A stretch of DNA of 64,000 nt from Tsukamurella pulmonis (GTDB taxonomy: Bacteria > Actinomycetota > Actinomycetes > Mycobacteriales > Mycobacteriaceae), in NCBI RefSeq assembly GCF_900103175.1, contig NZ_FNLF01000002.1, positions 248,001 through 312,000 on the forward strand, in the 5' to 3' direction. Positions 9,418-18,737 of this stretch are shown piece after piece (within the stretch, counting starts at the first letter, position 1; each line of letters begins with the position of its first letter). A model generated the notes under the pieces. It was not told the DNA's origin, ran no database searches, and worked only from the letters and a program-made list of their open reading frames with translations. Made by a program: the position numbers and the translations under genes.

Positions 9418-9987
9418 ATGAAGGCGCAGCTCACGGATCTCGCACGGATAGTGGCTCCACCCGCAGGCCCACCCGCAGTGGATCGCGATTGGTCGGCGAT
9501 CGAACGTCGGCTCGGACCGCTGCCGACCGACTACAAGCTGTTCATCGACGTGTACGGCGCGGGCCGCTTCTGGGGTGGCGAACTCGGTATCGCGCCGCCG
9601 GAATGGATAGCGGCGACCCGCGACGAATCACCGCACGGGACGATCGGTTTTCTGCGCGGCGAGGCGGCCGACCGCTCCGGCTACGTGGACGTCGTGGGGG
9701 ACGGCTCCCCCGACGACATCTACGGGTGCGCGACCGACAGCTATCTCGTCTTCGGCGTCTCCGGCTGCGGCCAGAGTCTGCTGTGGCGGACGAGCGGTGA
9801 GAACCCCGACCGCTGGCCGGTCATCGCCACCGACGGTGCAGGAATCGACTACGACTGTGACGGCATGATCAGCTATCTCGTGGGCCTGCTGGGCGGGACG
9901 GCACCGAGCGCCGCGTTCGACGAGGACTGGCTCCACGACGTCATGGAGCTGCATCCGGACGAGCCGTACGTGCGGATGGAGCGGTAG
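9418..9987 (+). CDS. SMI1/KNR4-type protein
   Basis: A 189-residue soluble protein. The region from about 20 to 170 reads like the SMI1/KNR4 (SUKH) fold: an early DWSAIERRLG...LPTDYKLFIDVYGAG pattern, then a GYVDVVGDG and a DSYLVFG segment, and a late FDEDWLHD. Such proteins are often immunity proteins or scaffold-like factors. No toxin gene is adjacent, so the role here is unknown. It is followed by a convergent DUF2236 gene. Confidence 0.7.
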   Translation: MKAQLTDLARIVAPPAGPPAVDRDWSAIERRLGPLPTDYKLFIDVYGAGRFWGGELGIAPPEWIAATRDESPHGTIGFLRGEAADRSGYVDVVGDGSPDDIYGCATDSYLVFGVSGCGQSLLWRTSGENPDRWPVIATDGAGIDYDCDGMISYLVGLLGGTAPSAAFDEDWLHDVMELHPDEPYVRMER

Positions 9988-10011
9988 TCCCGCCGGCTGT
10001 CCGGCGCGGGA

Positions 10012-10953
10012 TCAGACCAGCGGGCGGCCCAGCTTCGCGCGCAGGCGCAGGTCGGCGAGCAGCAGCCGGTAGGGCAGGCGGCGCAGCGCCAGGGGCAGGA
10101 CGCCGTTGGCGAGGGCGACGGCGCGCCAGAACCGGTCGAACCGGTGCTGGTCGCGCGCGGTCCACTCGATCTCCATCGCCTCCCGGAACCGCGGGGCGAG
10201 GAAGCCCGCGGTGAGGAAGCGGTTGAAGGCCTTGAGCGGCCCCGGCAGCGTGCCGACGAAGGTGAGATCCACGAGCTGGCGCAGGTAGGCGCGGGTGTCC
10301 TCGTCCGGGGTGATCTTCTTCGCGCACAGCTCGACCCAGGTCGCGTCGAACTCCTCCGGGGTCGCGGGCCACAGCTCGGCGGGCACCTGCAGGGTGGTGC
10401 CCAGCGGTGCGGAGTCACGGTAGAAGAGCGCACGCTGCTCGCGGTCCATCCGCCCGCGCAGCAGCTGGTGGGTGTCCTCGAAGCCCACGTACAGGCACAT
10501 CGCGACCCACAGCTGCAGGCCGCGATCCATGGCGTTGTACTTGACCGGGCTGGCGGCCGTGCTGTGGACATGCCTGTGTGCGGTGTTGACCGCCTCGCGG
10601 TAGCGCACCTTGTCGTCCGGGGTGCCCAGCACCGCGACGGCGAGATAGGTGAGCGTGGTGCGGGTGCGCTTGATCGGGTGCTTGTACAGCGCGCCGGATT
10701 CGACGGGCGACTCCATGACGCCGTACGCGACGGGCCGGTTGAGCAACTGCATGACCACGTTCGCGGCACCGGCCGCCAGCGAGCCGACGTCCGCGGCGTC
10801 CGCGAGCGTGGTGAGCAGGTGGGCGGGGCGCGGGGGTGCGGCGACGGGGATCCGGTAGCCCTGCGCCACCGGGTCGACGGTGCGCGCAGGTGCCGACGGT
10901 GCCGCGGTACCGGTCGCGGGGATGGTGACGTTCGGCTCGGCGCTCGCGGTCAT
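10012..10953 (-). CDS. DUF2236 / MpaB-type oxygenase family protein (copy 1)
   Basis: A 313-residue protein. The family signature regions are NVVMQLLNRPVAYGV near residue 64, the His-containing REAVNTAHRHVHS, and DRGLQLWVAMCLYVGFEDTHQLL. The family is related to latex-clearing and MpaB proteins, several of which bind haem b. The reaction here is unknown. It is a clear paralogue of the gene at 12286-13203, sharing the order of motifs. It is divergent from the tandem-TetR regulator, with a short intergenic region that has an operator-like palindrome. Confidence 0.85.
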   Translation of the reverse strand: MTASAEPNVTIPATGTAAPSAPARTVDPVAQGYRIPVAAPPRPAHLLTTLADAADVGSLAAGAANVVMQLLNRPVAYGVMESPVESGALYKHPIKRTRTTLTYLAVAVLGTPDDKVRYREAVNTAHRHVHSTAASPVKYNAMDRGLQLWVAMCLYVGFEDTHQLLRGRMDREQRALFYRDSAPLGTTLQVPAELWPATPEEFDATWVELCAKKITPDEDTRAYLRQLVDLTFVGTLPGPLKAFNRFLTAGFLAPRFREAMEIEWTARDQHRFDRFWRAVALANGVLPLALRRLPYRLLLADLRLRAKLGRPLV

Positions 10954-10987
10954 GCGCGTCCTCCCAGTTCTTCCACCGATTCGGTGT

Positions 10988-10999
10988 GTGAATGTTCAC
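10988..10999. promoter_or_regulatory. operator-like palindrome GTGAATGTTCAC
   Basis: This is a 12-base near-perfect palindrome between the divergent DUF2236 gene and the tandem-TetR regulator gene. Its core GAATGTTC recurs at 22658-22665, upstream of the yrbE-mce operon. A binding site for the adjacent Mce3R-like regulator is a reasonable inference. Confidence 0.45.
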
Positions 11000-11081
11000 T
11001 TACTTATACTGTTGACGGTACACGTCGGACGGGCGCTCGGTGGTGAGTAGTCTCGATGTGTACGGCGGAGGAGGAGTTGAC

Positions 11082-12272
11082 GTGACGCAGGCGCGGCGGA
11101 AGCGGCCCAAGGATCGGCGCGAGCAGATCGCCCGGGTCGCCGCGGAGGACTTCTCCCGGCGGGGCTACCACGGTGTGGGCATCGAGGAGATCGCCGCGTC
11201 GCTCGACATCAGCGGCCCGGCCGTCTATCGCCACTTCCCGAACAAGTACGCGCTGCTCGAGCACGCCATCACCTCCGCCTCCGACGCGCTCTGTCACGCC
11301 GTCGACGACGCGGCCGAGGCGACCGAGGGGAAGGCGCCGCAGGAGCGGATCGACGCGATCATCGATGCGGCGCTGCGGGTCTCGTTCGAGCGCCGCAACA
11401 CCGGTGGTCTTTTCCGGTGGGAGCAGCGCCTGCTCGAGCGGGAGGACCGCGCACGCATCCGCGCTCAGCTCACTGCGATGATCGGCACGGTCTCGGACGC
11501 CGCGCAGCCGGCGCTGCCGGGTGTCGAGCGCGCCGAGATCGATCTGCGGTCCGTCGCGCTGATCAGCGTCACCGGCAGCGTCACGGCGCACCGCACCGTC
11601 CTCGCGCAGAAGCGCGCGGAGGCCGTGCTCGCCGCCGCTGCCCGCCGGACGCTGGCGCTGCCGGCGCCGCCCGTCCCGTACACCGCCCCGCCCGAGACCG
11701 TTCCCGAGCCGGCGCCGGACGCCGGGCGGCAGGGCCAGGTGCTCGATACCGCGATCGAGCAGATCTTCGAGCACGGCTTCCACAACGTGAGCATGGGGCA
11801 GATCGGCCGGGCGGCGGGGATCGTCCCGTCGGGCATGTACCGCTACTTCCCGAGCAAGGCCGGCATCCTGGTCAGCGCGCTCGACCGCGCGGGCGAGGCG
11901 ACGGTCCGCATGATCGACGAGGTCGTGGGCGCCGTGGCCGAGCCTCGGGCACGCCTGGCCGCGCTCGCCGAGGCCTACGTGCAGATGTCCTTCCGCACGT
12001 CGAAGATGATGTCGGTCTACTTCCGCGAGATCGGCAACGTGCCGGACGCCGACCGCAGCCGGCTGGCCGCCGTCCAGCGCGCCAACATCGCGGCGTTCGC
12101 CGACGCGGTGGTGGGCGTCCGGCCCGACCTCAGCGCCGCCGAGGCCACCTTCCTGGTGCACGCCGCGTTCGCCGTCGTCTTCGACGTGGGGCGCACCCGC
12201 CGGTTCGATCAGGACCCGGAGTTCCAGGCCGAGGTCTACGCGCTGGTCTGCGCGGTGCTCTTCCCGGCCTGA
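11082..12272 (+). CDS. tandem TetR-domain transcriptional regulator, Mce3R-like
   Basis: A 396-residue protein holding two complete TetR-type units. The first HTH is at about residues 10-55 (EEIAASLDISGPAVYRHFPNK), with its ligand domain to about 190. The second HTH is at about 215-260 (GQIGRAAGIVPSGMYRYFPSK), with a second ligand domain. This duplicated layout and length are those of mycobacterial Mce3R, a repressor of an mce operon and lipid genes. The start was chosen at GTG 11082 because the GGAGGAG ribosome binding site lies just before it. The neighbouring mce operon and DUF2236 genes are likely targets (inference). Confidence 0.88.
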   Translation: MTQARRKRPKDRREQIARVAAEDFSRRGYHGVGIEEIAASLDISGPAVYRHFPNKYALLEHAITSASDALCHAVDDAAEATEGKAPQERIDAIIDAALRVSFERRNTGGLFRWEQRLLEREDRARIRAQLTAMIGTVSDAAQPALPGVERAEIDLRSVALISVTGSVTAHRTVLAQKRAEAVLAAAARRTLALPAPPVPYTAPPETVPEPAPDAGRQGQVLDTAIEQIFEHGFHNVSMGQIGRAAGIVPSGMYRYFPSKAGILVSALDRAGEATVRMIDEVVGAVAEPRARLAALAEAYVQMSFRTSKMMSVYFREIGNVPDADRSRLAAVQRANIAAFADAVVGVRPDLSAAEATFLVHAAFAVVFDVGRTRRFDQDPEFQAEVYALVCAVLFPA

Positions 12273-12285
12273 CGCGCTCGCCCGC

Positions 12286-13203
12286 TCAGATCAGCGGCTT
12301 CTCCGCGGCGATCCGGTGGCGCAGGTCGAGCATGAGGGCATGGGTCGGGCCGAAGCGCAGGAAGCGCGGCACGAAGCGGTTGACGAAGCCGACGAACAGG
12401 AAGAGGTTGTCGAACCGGCGCTGATCGGCGGCGCTCCACCGTACGCCCATCTGCTCGCGGAAGTACGGGGCCAGAGAACCCGCGGTGAGGAACCTCAGCA
12501 GCCCGCCGAACACGAGGCGCATCGGCGGATTGATCATCCGCAGGTTGAGCAGATCGTCGAGGTAGGCGGCCACGGGCTCGTCGAGCGAGGTCTCGCCGCA
12601 CGCGCGCACCCAGTACTCGTCGAACTCCGCGCGCGTCGCCGGCCACATCTCCCGGGGCACCTGCAGGGTCGTCCCGAGCGTCGCGCAGGACTGGTAGAAG
12701 CTCTCGGCCTGGTGTGCCGGGAGCTTCCCGTTGAGCAGCTGGTACGCGTCCTCGAAGCCGACGAAGAGGCAGGCCGCGACCCAGAGCTGCAGGTTCCGGT
12801 CGAAGGCGTTGTACTTCACCGCCGCCCCGGGCTGCGACTTCACCTGCCGGTGCGCGACGTTGACCGCCTCGCGGTACGCCGCCCGCTCGGCATCGCTGCC
12901 GAGGACCGCCACCGCGAGGTACTGGGTCGTGGTGCGGGCGCGCTTCCAGGGACGCTTCATGAGCGCGCCGCTCTCCACCGTGGATTCCACGACACCGTGC
13001 CCCACACCGGGATTCATCATTTGCATCGCCACGTTGGCGGCGGCGCCGGCGAAGCCCCAGAAGTCGAGCGCGTCCGTGACGGCGAGCTCGCGCGAGACCT
13101 GTCGTCGCCGGTTCCCGGGGATCGCGATGCGCGTGCGCTCGAGGGTGAGCGGCGCACCGTCGGAGCGGGTGGGCTCTCCGGCACGGGTGTGCTTGTGCGA
13201 CAT
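12286..13203 (-). CDS. DUF2236 / MpaB-type oxygenase family protein (copy 2)
   Basis: A 305-residue paralogue of the protein at 10012-10953. It shows the same order of signatures: NVAMQMMNPGVGHGV, YREAVNVAHRQVKS and DRNLQLWVAACLFVGFEDAYQLL. It is convergent with the tandem-TetR regulator (13-bp gap). It lies 8 bp downstream of two small membrane-protein genes and the mce operon on the same strand, so it may be co-transcribed with mce. The start ATG at 13203 was chosen because the preceding in-frame residues are low-complexity. The enzymatic role is unknown. Confidence 0.85.
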   Translation of the reverse strand: MSHKHTRAGEPTRSDGAPLTLERTRIAIPGNRRRQVSRELAVTDALDFWGFAGAAANVAMQMMNPGVGHGVVESTVESGALMKRPWKRARTTTQYLAVAVLGSDAERAAYREAVNVAHRQVKSQPGAAVKYNAFDRNLQLWVAACLFVGFEDAYQLLNGKLPAHQAESFYQSCATLGTTLQVPREMWPATRAEFDEYWVRACGETSLDEPVAAYLDDLLNLRMINPPMRLVFGGLLRFLTAGSLAPYFREQMGVRWSAADQRRFDNLFLFVGFVNRFVPRFLRFGPTHALMLDLRHRIAAEKPLI

Positions 13204-13211
13204 GGGCTCTC

Positions 13212-13409
13212 CTATCGGGTGGGCGGGATCGTCGAGAGGTACTGGTCGAGGCGGATCAGCCCGACGGCGACGAGGGCGGCGCCGGCGACGACGGCGGCGA
13301 GCAGCACCAGCCACGCCGCGAGCCGCACCACCGCCGGCACCCGCTGCCGGCCGCCCAGGATCTTCACGTACTGGACCACCAGGTCGATGATCCACACCAG
13401 CGCCATCAC
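13212..13409 (-). CDS. small membrane protein of unknown function
   Basis: A 65-residue protein with two predicted membrane segments (about 1-17 and 27-50). The GTG start overlaps the preceding stop codon (GTGA), so it is coupled to the next small gene upstream. It lies at the tail of the mce operon; tiny membrane proteins in this place are common in actinobacterial mce loci, but no function is known. Confidence 0.65.
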   Translation of the reverse strand: MMALVWIIDLVVQYVKILGGRQRVPAVVRLAAWLVLLAAVVAGAALVAVGLIRLDQYLSTIPPTR

Positions 13410-13621
13410 TGCATCGTCACGTTCGTGAACAGGAGCACGGGCCAGCAGACGATCGCGCCGAGGAAAGAGACGATGCGGTCGGCGCCGCTGAGGTCGCCGA
13501 GGTGATCCATGTGGGTGAGCGACCAGACCAGTCCGATCAGGCCGTAGGGGATGCCGATCAGGATGAGGAAGCCGATGAACTCGGAGACCTTCATCTCGTA
13601 ATCGAGGAAGCGCTGCACCAT
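13406..13621 (-). CDS. small membrane protein of unknown function
   Basis: A 71-residue protein with two hydrophobic segments (about 14-33 and 47-66) linked by a His/Asp-containing loop (THMDHLGDL). It follows the Mce-associated protein gene by 18 bp and is coupled to the next 65-residue membrane protein. The family was not recognised. Confidence 0.65.
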   Translation of the reverse strand: MVQRFLDYEMKVSEFIGFLILIGIPYGLIGLVWSLTHMDHLGDLSGADRIVSFLGAIVCWPVLLFTNVTMQ

Positions 13622-13639
13622 CGTTCGTCCTTCGGGGGA

Positions 13640-14554
13640 TCAGTTGGGGGCGGTCGACGGGGCCGGCAGCTCCGGCATCGTCGGGGTCGGAGGCGGGCCG
13701 GCGGGCGCCGATCCGGTGGCAGCGGGCGCACCGCCGAGGCCGCCGGGGATCCCCGACGGGTTGGCGTTCTCGCCGGAGGCCGTGATCACCCAGTCGCGGT
13801 TGCGGTCCATGCTGACCGAGTAGATCGTCGTGTTGATACTTCCCTGCGGCGCCTGGATGTTCTGGATGGACAGCTCGACGGCGACCTTGACCTCGTAGAG
13901 GCCGTTGACCTCCGAGGTGGTCTTGGCGAAGGAGGCCTTGCCCGTGGTGACGAGTCGCAGTGGTGTCGCGATCTCGCGCAGGAGGTCCGCGACCCCCTCG
14001 AACTTCTTCCCCAGTTCGGGTGTGGCGCCCTCCTTCACACTGTTGAGCCAGGGCGTGAGGTCGCGGTAGTCCATCGTCGCGACGCGGACGGCGTAGTCGG
14101 AGGCGATCTGCTCGGCGCGCGCCTGGTCGGCCGTGGCCCGTCGCTCGGTGCCGAGAGTGCGCGTCTGCAGGTAGAGCAGGACCGAGACGACGACGAGGGC
14201 GATCACCACCACCGTCGCGAGCACGGTGCGCAGCGTGCCCGACGGTGCGCGACGCGTCTCCCGCGCGGGGGCCGCCGGGCGGGCCCGCGGCGTCTTCGCC
14301 GCGGCCCTCGTGGTGCGCTCCGCGGCGGGACGTGCCGTGCGGCGCGAGGAGGGGGCCGGCCTCGCGTCCGCCGACGTCTCGTCGTCGACGTCCTCCCCGT
14401 CCTCGGCCTCCCGGTCGGGCTCCGCCGCGCCCACGGCGTCGTCGGCGGCCGGCCCGTCCTCGGCCGCGGCGGCCTCGCCGGCCGGCTCCTTCTCGGCGGC
14501 GGCGGCCCGGTCGGCGTCGTCGCGTTCGTCGCGCGCGTCGTGCTCCTGCGGCAT
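13640..14554 (-). CDS. Mce-associated membrane protein
   Basis: A 304-residue protein. Residues 1-100 are a disordered, Ala/Glu/Asp-rich stretch, followed by an Arg/Ala-rich piece. One membrane helix (about residues 117-138, LATVVVIALVVVSVLLYLQT) comes next, then an extracytoplasmic domain of the Mce-associated (NTF2-like) type and a Pro-rich tail. The start is at ATG 14554, just after mceF; the in-frame region further upstream overlaps mceF. Such proteins stabilise or couple to Mce lipid-uptake complexes in mycolata (family knowledge). Confidence 0.8.
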   Translation of the reverse strand: MPQEHDARDERDDADRAAAAEKEPAGEAAAAEDGPAADDAVGAAEPDREAEDGEDVDDETSADARPAPSSRRTARPAAERTTRAAAKTPRARPAAPARETRRAPSGTLRTVLATVVVIALVVVSVLLYLQTRTLGTERRATADQARAEQIASDYAVRVATMDYRDLTPWLNSVKEGATPELGKKFEGVADLLREIATPLRLVTTGKASFAKTTSEVNGLYEVKVAVELSIQNIQAPQGSINTTIYSVSMDRNRDWVITASGENANPSGIPGGLGGAPAATGSAPAGPPPTPTMPELPAPSTAPN

Positions 14555-14568
14555 GGGGTCCTCTCTGG

Positions 14569-15527
14569 TCACGGTCGGGGCAGGGTCAGGGTCACGCGGG
14601 GCGCACCGTCGGTTCCGGCGATCTGCAGCGCGTTCGACAGCAGGGTGCTCAGGTCGATCTGCGGCACGGTGCGATTGATCGCGGAGAAGATCGAGAAGAA
14701 CGGTCCGCCCGTGGTGGCCAGCGCGGGCAGCAGCTCGTCGAGGTACGGGCGCAGCCGTTTGAGGAACGGATCGATGGTCTCGACGAAGGGCGCGGGGGCG
14801 TTGAGGGTCATGACCATCCGCTGCACGGCCTGCACGGCGCTCAGTACCACCGCGGAGGTGTTGTCGAACTCGGCGCCGAGGCGGCGGACCGCGTCGGCGG
14901 TCCAGTCGAGATCGGCCGAGTAGACCTGGGTGTCGGCGAACATGGTGCGGATCGCCGGCATCCGGCTCAGGACGGTCGCACTGAGCAGCTCGCCCGCCCG
15001 GCTCAGCGTGGTCAGGTCGTCCTCCCGTCCGGAAGTGGCCTGCCACGCGGTCCGGACGATGACGCCGAGCGCACCGGCGTCCGCGGTGCGGTTGACCGCC
15101 GCCAGCGCCTCGAAGACATCACTGACGGAGCGCGATTGCGCGACCGCGGACGCGGGGATCACCGCACCGGAGGCGAAGACGGCGCCGCCGGAGGAACGGG
15201 GGCGATCTCGACGTAGGGCTCGCTCAACGCGCTGAGCTGCTCGACCGCCAGGTCCGAATCGACGGGGATCCGGTACTCGGACGGGTAGCGCAGGTTCACC
15301 CGCACCCCGTCGACCGACGGCTCGATCCCGGTCACGTCGCCGATCCGCACGCCGCGCAGCAGGATCGGTGACCCGGGCGAGAGCTGACCGGTGTGGGCGA
15401 GCCGGAGGGACAGCGTCGTGTACTGCACGCCCGGGCGCAGCCCCATGTACCCGTACAGCAGGATGAACAGGCCCACCACGAGGACCGCGGTGAAGGTGAT
15501 GACGTTCGCGACGAGTTCCTTCCTCAT
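14569..15527 (-). pseudogene. mceF-type gene, interrupted by a single frameshift
   Basis: The first part (15527-15159) encodes the N-terminal membrane anchor and the Mce/MlaD domain (RGVRIGDVTG, SEPYVEIAP) and then stops. The second part (15162-14569) continues in another frame with a typical Mce helical/C-terminal region. Adding one C in the five-base run at 15198-15202 would rejoin the frames as ...EIAP-RSSGGAVFASGAVIPAS. The two reading frames overlap by GTGA, so coupled translation of two pieces cannot be excluded. A sequencing indel is equally possible. It is the last of six mce genes. Confidence 0.75.
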
Positions 15528-16564
15528 CGGACCATCCCGATCATGCGCATCGCCCGTACGGTCTGCTCGGCCTTCTCGGCCGTCGGCATCTGCGGACCGT
15601 CGGAGATCTTGACCACGTTGATCTTCGGGCCGTGCTCGACCCACGGGATGATCGTGTCCCGGACCAGGTTCCGCAGGTTGATGAGATTGTCCGGGCGCGT
15701 CGTGCCCACCGGTCGGTCGAGGAGCAGCAGCGGGGAGATCACCTGGGTGAACAGCCCGGCCAGGTCCCGCACGCCGGGCGTGAGGGGCGCGGCGTTCTGC
15801 AGGACCGGGGCGAGCGAGCCGAAGACCTCGGTCACCCGCGCGGTCTCGGAGATGACCGCCCACCGGCGCAGGCCGTCCGGGGAGAGGTACTGGCTGAGCA
15901 TCGCGTGCTCGTCGGCGATCGCGCCGGTCACGCCGACCACGGAGCGCAGCGCGGTGTCCAGCGAGCGGGTGTCGTTCGCCCACGCCATCACGGTCGAGGC
16001 GAGGTTGTCGGTGATCTTGCTGGTCCGCGCCGGATCGTCCGGGAAGGCACCGTCGAGCCGCTGGACGGTGTTGCCGAGCTGCGCCACGCCCCCACTGCCC
16101 AGGAAGCCCGACAGGCTGGTCATCAGGTCCTCGACGTGATCGGGCGGCCGGCTCTGTGCGAGGGGGATGACACCGCCCGCGCGGATCGGCTGCGCGGTGG
16201 AGGAGGGCGCCGAGACCAGGCCGATGTAGACGTCGCCGAGGAGTGTGTCCTGCCGGAGCTCGGCTGTGGCGTCGGTAGGGATGCGCGCCGGCTCGGTGAT
16301 GGTCAGCGTGGCGACGGCGCGGTCCCCGTCGAGCCGGACGGAGTCCATTGTGCCCACGGCCCGACCGTTGTACCGGACCTGCGCCTGGTCCGGGAGGTTC
16401 AGCGCATTGGAGAACTCCACGTGCAGCGGCCATCCCGACGAGGACCAGCCGGGGCTCGGCAGGGTCGCGGGTCCGGCCCGCAGGACCCCGACGATGCCGA
16501 GCACGAGAACGGCGAGCAGCAGGAGCGCATGGGCGACCTTGCTGCGCAACGACGAACGCTTCAT
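15524..16564 (-). CDS. Mce family protein (MceE position)
   Basis: A 346-residue protein with an N-terminal membrane helix (about 11-30), then the MlaD/Mce domain (VEFSNALNLPDQAQVRYNGRAVGTM) and a helical C-terminal region. Mycobacterial MceE proteins are often lipoproteins, but no lipobox Cys is seen here. The stop overlaps the start of mceF (ATGA). With the other Mce proteins it would build the periplasm-spanning lipid-transport channel. The lipid is unknown. Confidence 0.85.
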   Translation of the reverse strand: MKRSSLRSKVAHALLLLAVLVLGIVGVLRAGPATLPSPGWSSSGWPLHVEFSNALNLPDQAQVRYNGRAVGTMDSVRLDGDRAVATLTITEPARIPTDATAELRQDTLLGDVYIGLVSAPSSTAQPIRAGGVIPLAQSRPPDHVEDLMTSLSGFLGSGGVAQLGNTVQRLDGAFPDDPARTSKITDNLASTVMAWANDTRSLDTALRSVVGVTGAIADEHAMLSQYLSPDGLRRWAVISETARVTEVFGSLAPVLQNAAPLTPGVRDLAGLFTQVISPLLLLDRPVGTTRPDNLINLRNLVRDTIIPWVEHGPKINVVKISDGPQMPTAEKAEQTVRAMRMIGMVR

Positions 16565-17679
16565 CGGGCGGCTCCCGTCCCGCGGAGGATGGCGGAGATC
16601 AGATCGACGTCGATGTGCCCGGGATCGACGACGCGGCACTGCCCCGGCGCGATGCGGTTGATGTTCGCGCAGGTGAGCTCGGGGTTGCGGGCCACCATCT
16701 TGGTCGACGGCGGGGTGTAGGTCACCTTCAGGCCCAGCGTGCGCTGGTCGAACGAGACGGTGAAGGCGTCGATCAGCGGTGGGAACACGCCGAGCAGGTC
16801 GCCCCAGTTCTTGACTCCGGCGCTCACCACGCGCGAGGCGGGGATCACCGTGTCGAGGATCGGCCACAGGTTGTGTCCGTAGTGGGAGATCAGGTCGCGC
16901 AACATCTTCCCGAGGGGGATCAGCGCCTCGGCGAGCGTCTCCGTGGTCCTCGCGGTGGGAATGATGACGTCGGCGAGGCCGTCGGGCGCGGTCACCAGCA
17001 GCTGCTTGAGCGGTGACCAGTTCGAGGTCATTCCGCCGGTGAGGGAGGAGAACGATTCGATCGTGCGGCCCACGTCGCCGATGCCCGGGCCGGGATCCTG
17101 CAGCAACACCGCGAGGTTCCCGATCACCCCGCTGATATCGGGTCCGGTCCCGTCCACGGACTTCGCCAGCGAGGTGAGGGAGTCCTGCACCTGCTTCGCC
17201 TGCTCGGGGCCGCCGCCGGCGGTGAGCTCGGACGCCGCGTCGCCGAGGGAGCTGAGGCTGCGGCTGAGGGACTGCGGGGTCTTCGTGCTCGTCAGGCAGG
17301 AGCCCTGGCCCAGTGCCGGGGGGTCCTTGCGGGTGTCGTCGATGAGCGCGAGCTGGCGGGAGGCGATGAGGGATGCGGCGACGGTGACCGCACCGGTACC
17401 GGCCGTCACGGACTGGTCGTCGTCGACGGAGAACTCGACGCGGGCCGCGGCGTTCTCGGGGCGGATGCCGGTGATCTTCCCGATCGGCACCCCGAGCCGC
17501 GTGACCGGGTTGCCGACGTAGAGGCCGATGGCGTCGGGCATGAGGGCGCAGTAGCGGGCCTGCGGTTTGTCGGGCGTGCGCGAGATGTACAGCGCCGCGG
17601 CGATGATCGACCCGACCACGGTGACGGCGAGGGCGGTGACGAGCCATTTCGAGCCGAAGGCCTTGGAGATCATCAGCAC
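16561..17679 (-). CDS. Mce family protein (MceD position)
   Basis: A 372-residue protein with an N-terminal transmembrane helix (about 12-33). The Mce domain follows (GLYVGNPVTRLGVPIGKITGI), then a long helical region. Several Cys residues are present, including RYCALMP near residue 43 and QCRVVDP near the C-terminus. It starts with GTG at 17679 and overlaps both neighbours by a few bases, so the operon is tightly coupled. Confidence 0.85.
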   Translation of the reverse strand: MLMISKAFGSKWLVTALAVTVVGSIIAAALYISRTPDKPQARYCALMPDAIGLYVGNPVTRLGVPIGKITGIRPENAAARVEFSVDDDQSVTAGTGAVTVAASLIASRQLALIDDTRKDPPALGQGSCLTSTKTPQSLSRSLSSLGDAASELTAGGGPEQAKQVQDSLTSLAKSVDGTGPDISGVIGNLAVLLQDPGPGIGDVGRTIESFSSLTGGMTSNWSPLKQLLVTAPDGLADVIIPTARTTETLAEALIPLGKMLRDLISHYGHNLWPILDTVIPASRVVSAGVKNWGDLLGVFPPLIDAFTVSFDQRTLGLKVTYTPPSTKMVARNPELTCANINRIAPGQCRVVDPGHIDVDLISAILRGTGAAR

Positions 17680-18737
17680 GGTGCCCCTTCCAACGGGATG
17701 CAGTACTGGGACGAGATGGTCGGGACCGAGCCGTCGAAGACGATGGTGCCGTCGGGGGCGACCGAGGACTGGATCCGCTGGAGCAGCGCCATCGCATCGT
17801 CGATCATCTTCTGGTACTTGGTGAGCAGCGATCCGATCTGGCCGGACATGAGGTTGAACTGCGCCTCCATCGACGCGAGGTTCTCCTGGTAGAAGTTCGC
17901 CGCTGGGATGATCCGCTTGAGCACGGAGTCGAAGGCACTCATGAACCGCTTGTAGCCGGCCACGTTCAGTCGCGCGGTGGAGAAGTAGATGTTCATGTCG
18001 CGCATGACCTGGGTGAGGACGTCGCCGTTGCGGTCGATGGCGGCCGAGTACTCGGCGAGGGTCTGCACGAAGCCGCCGACCTCGTCCTTCTGCGTCGAAA
18101 TGGACTTCACCACACCGTCGAGCGTGGAGAGGAGCTCCTTCATCTGGCCGCTCTGCCCGCTGGTGGCCCGCTGGATCTGCACCAGGGACTCGCGCAACGG
18201 CGTCGGATCGATCGCCCGGACCTTCGGATCGGCCTGCTGGAAGGTCTCGACGAGGCTGTACGGGATCCGCACCCGCGCAGGTGGAACCGGCGTCGTGCCG
18301 AGGGAATCGGTGCCGATCGAATCGATGTCGACGAAGTAGCCGCCGACCGCGGTGAGCATCTTCACGGCGATGCGCGACTGATCGCCGATGTGCACCTTCT
18401 TCTTGATCCGCATCCCCACGCTGACGTGGTCGCCGTCCAGCTCCACGCTCTGCACCGAGCCGACGGAGACCCCCGCGACACGGACATCGTCACCCGAGCG
18501 GACCATCCCCGCCTCCGGGAAGTGCGCGGTGTAGGTGGTGGTACCGATGGGACGCACCGCGAGGACGGAGCTGGCGACCATCACCACCACGGCCAGCACG
18601 ACGCCGAGGACGCCGAACAGCAGCTGCCGGTTGCGTGAACTCGGCTGTGCCCAGGCCTCTTCGGCACCCGAGGCGAGCGAGAGCGCGAGCCGGTAGCCAT
18701 CGCGGATCAGGGTGACCGGGAGGTTCAGCGCCGACAC
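17673..18737 (-). CDS. Mce family protein (MceC position)
   Basis: A 354-residue protein. About 40 cytoplasmic residues precede the membrane helix (about 38-60), unlike the other Mce proteins here. The Mce domain has HFPEAGMVRSGDDVRVAGV and SVGSVQSVEL, and a long helical region follows. GTG 18737 was chosen as start; it overlaps mceB by 13 bp. It is part of the yrbE-mce lipid-uptake operon. Confidence 0.85.
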   Translation of the reverse strand: MSALNLPVTLIRDGYRLALSLASGAEEAWAQPSSRNRQLLFGVLGVVLAVVVMVASSVLAVRPIGTTTYTAHFPEAGMVRSGDDVRVAGVSVGSVQSVELDGDHVSVGMRIKKKVHIGDQSRIAVKMLTAVGGYFVDIDSIGTDSLGTTPVPPARVRIPYSLVETFQQADPKVRAIDPTPLRESLVQIQRATSGQSGQMKELLSTLDGVVKSISTQKDEVGGFVQTLAEYSAAIDRNGDVLTQVMRDMNIYFSTARLNVAGYKRFMSAFDSVLKRIIPAANFYQENLASMEAQFNLMSGQIGSLLTKYQKMIDDAMALLQRIQSSVAPDGTIVFDGSVPTISSQYCIPLEGAPC

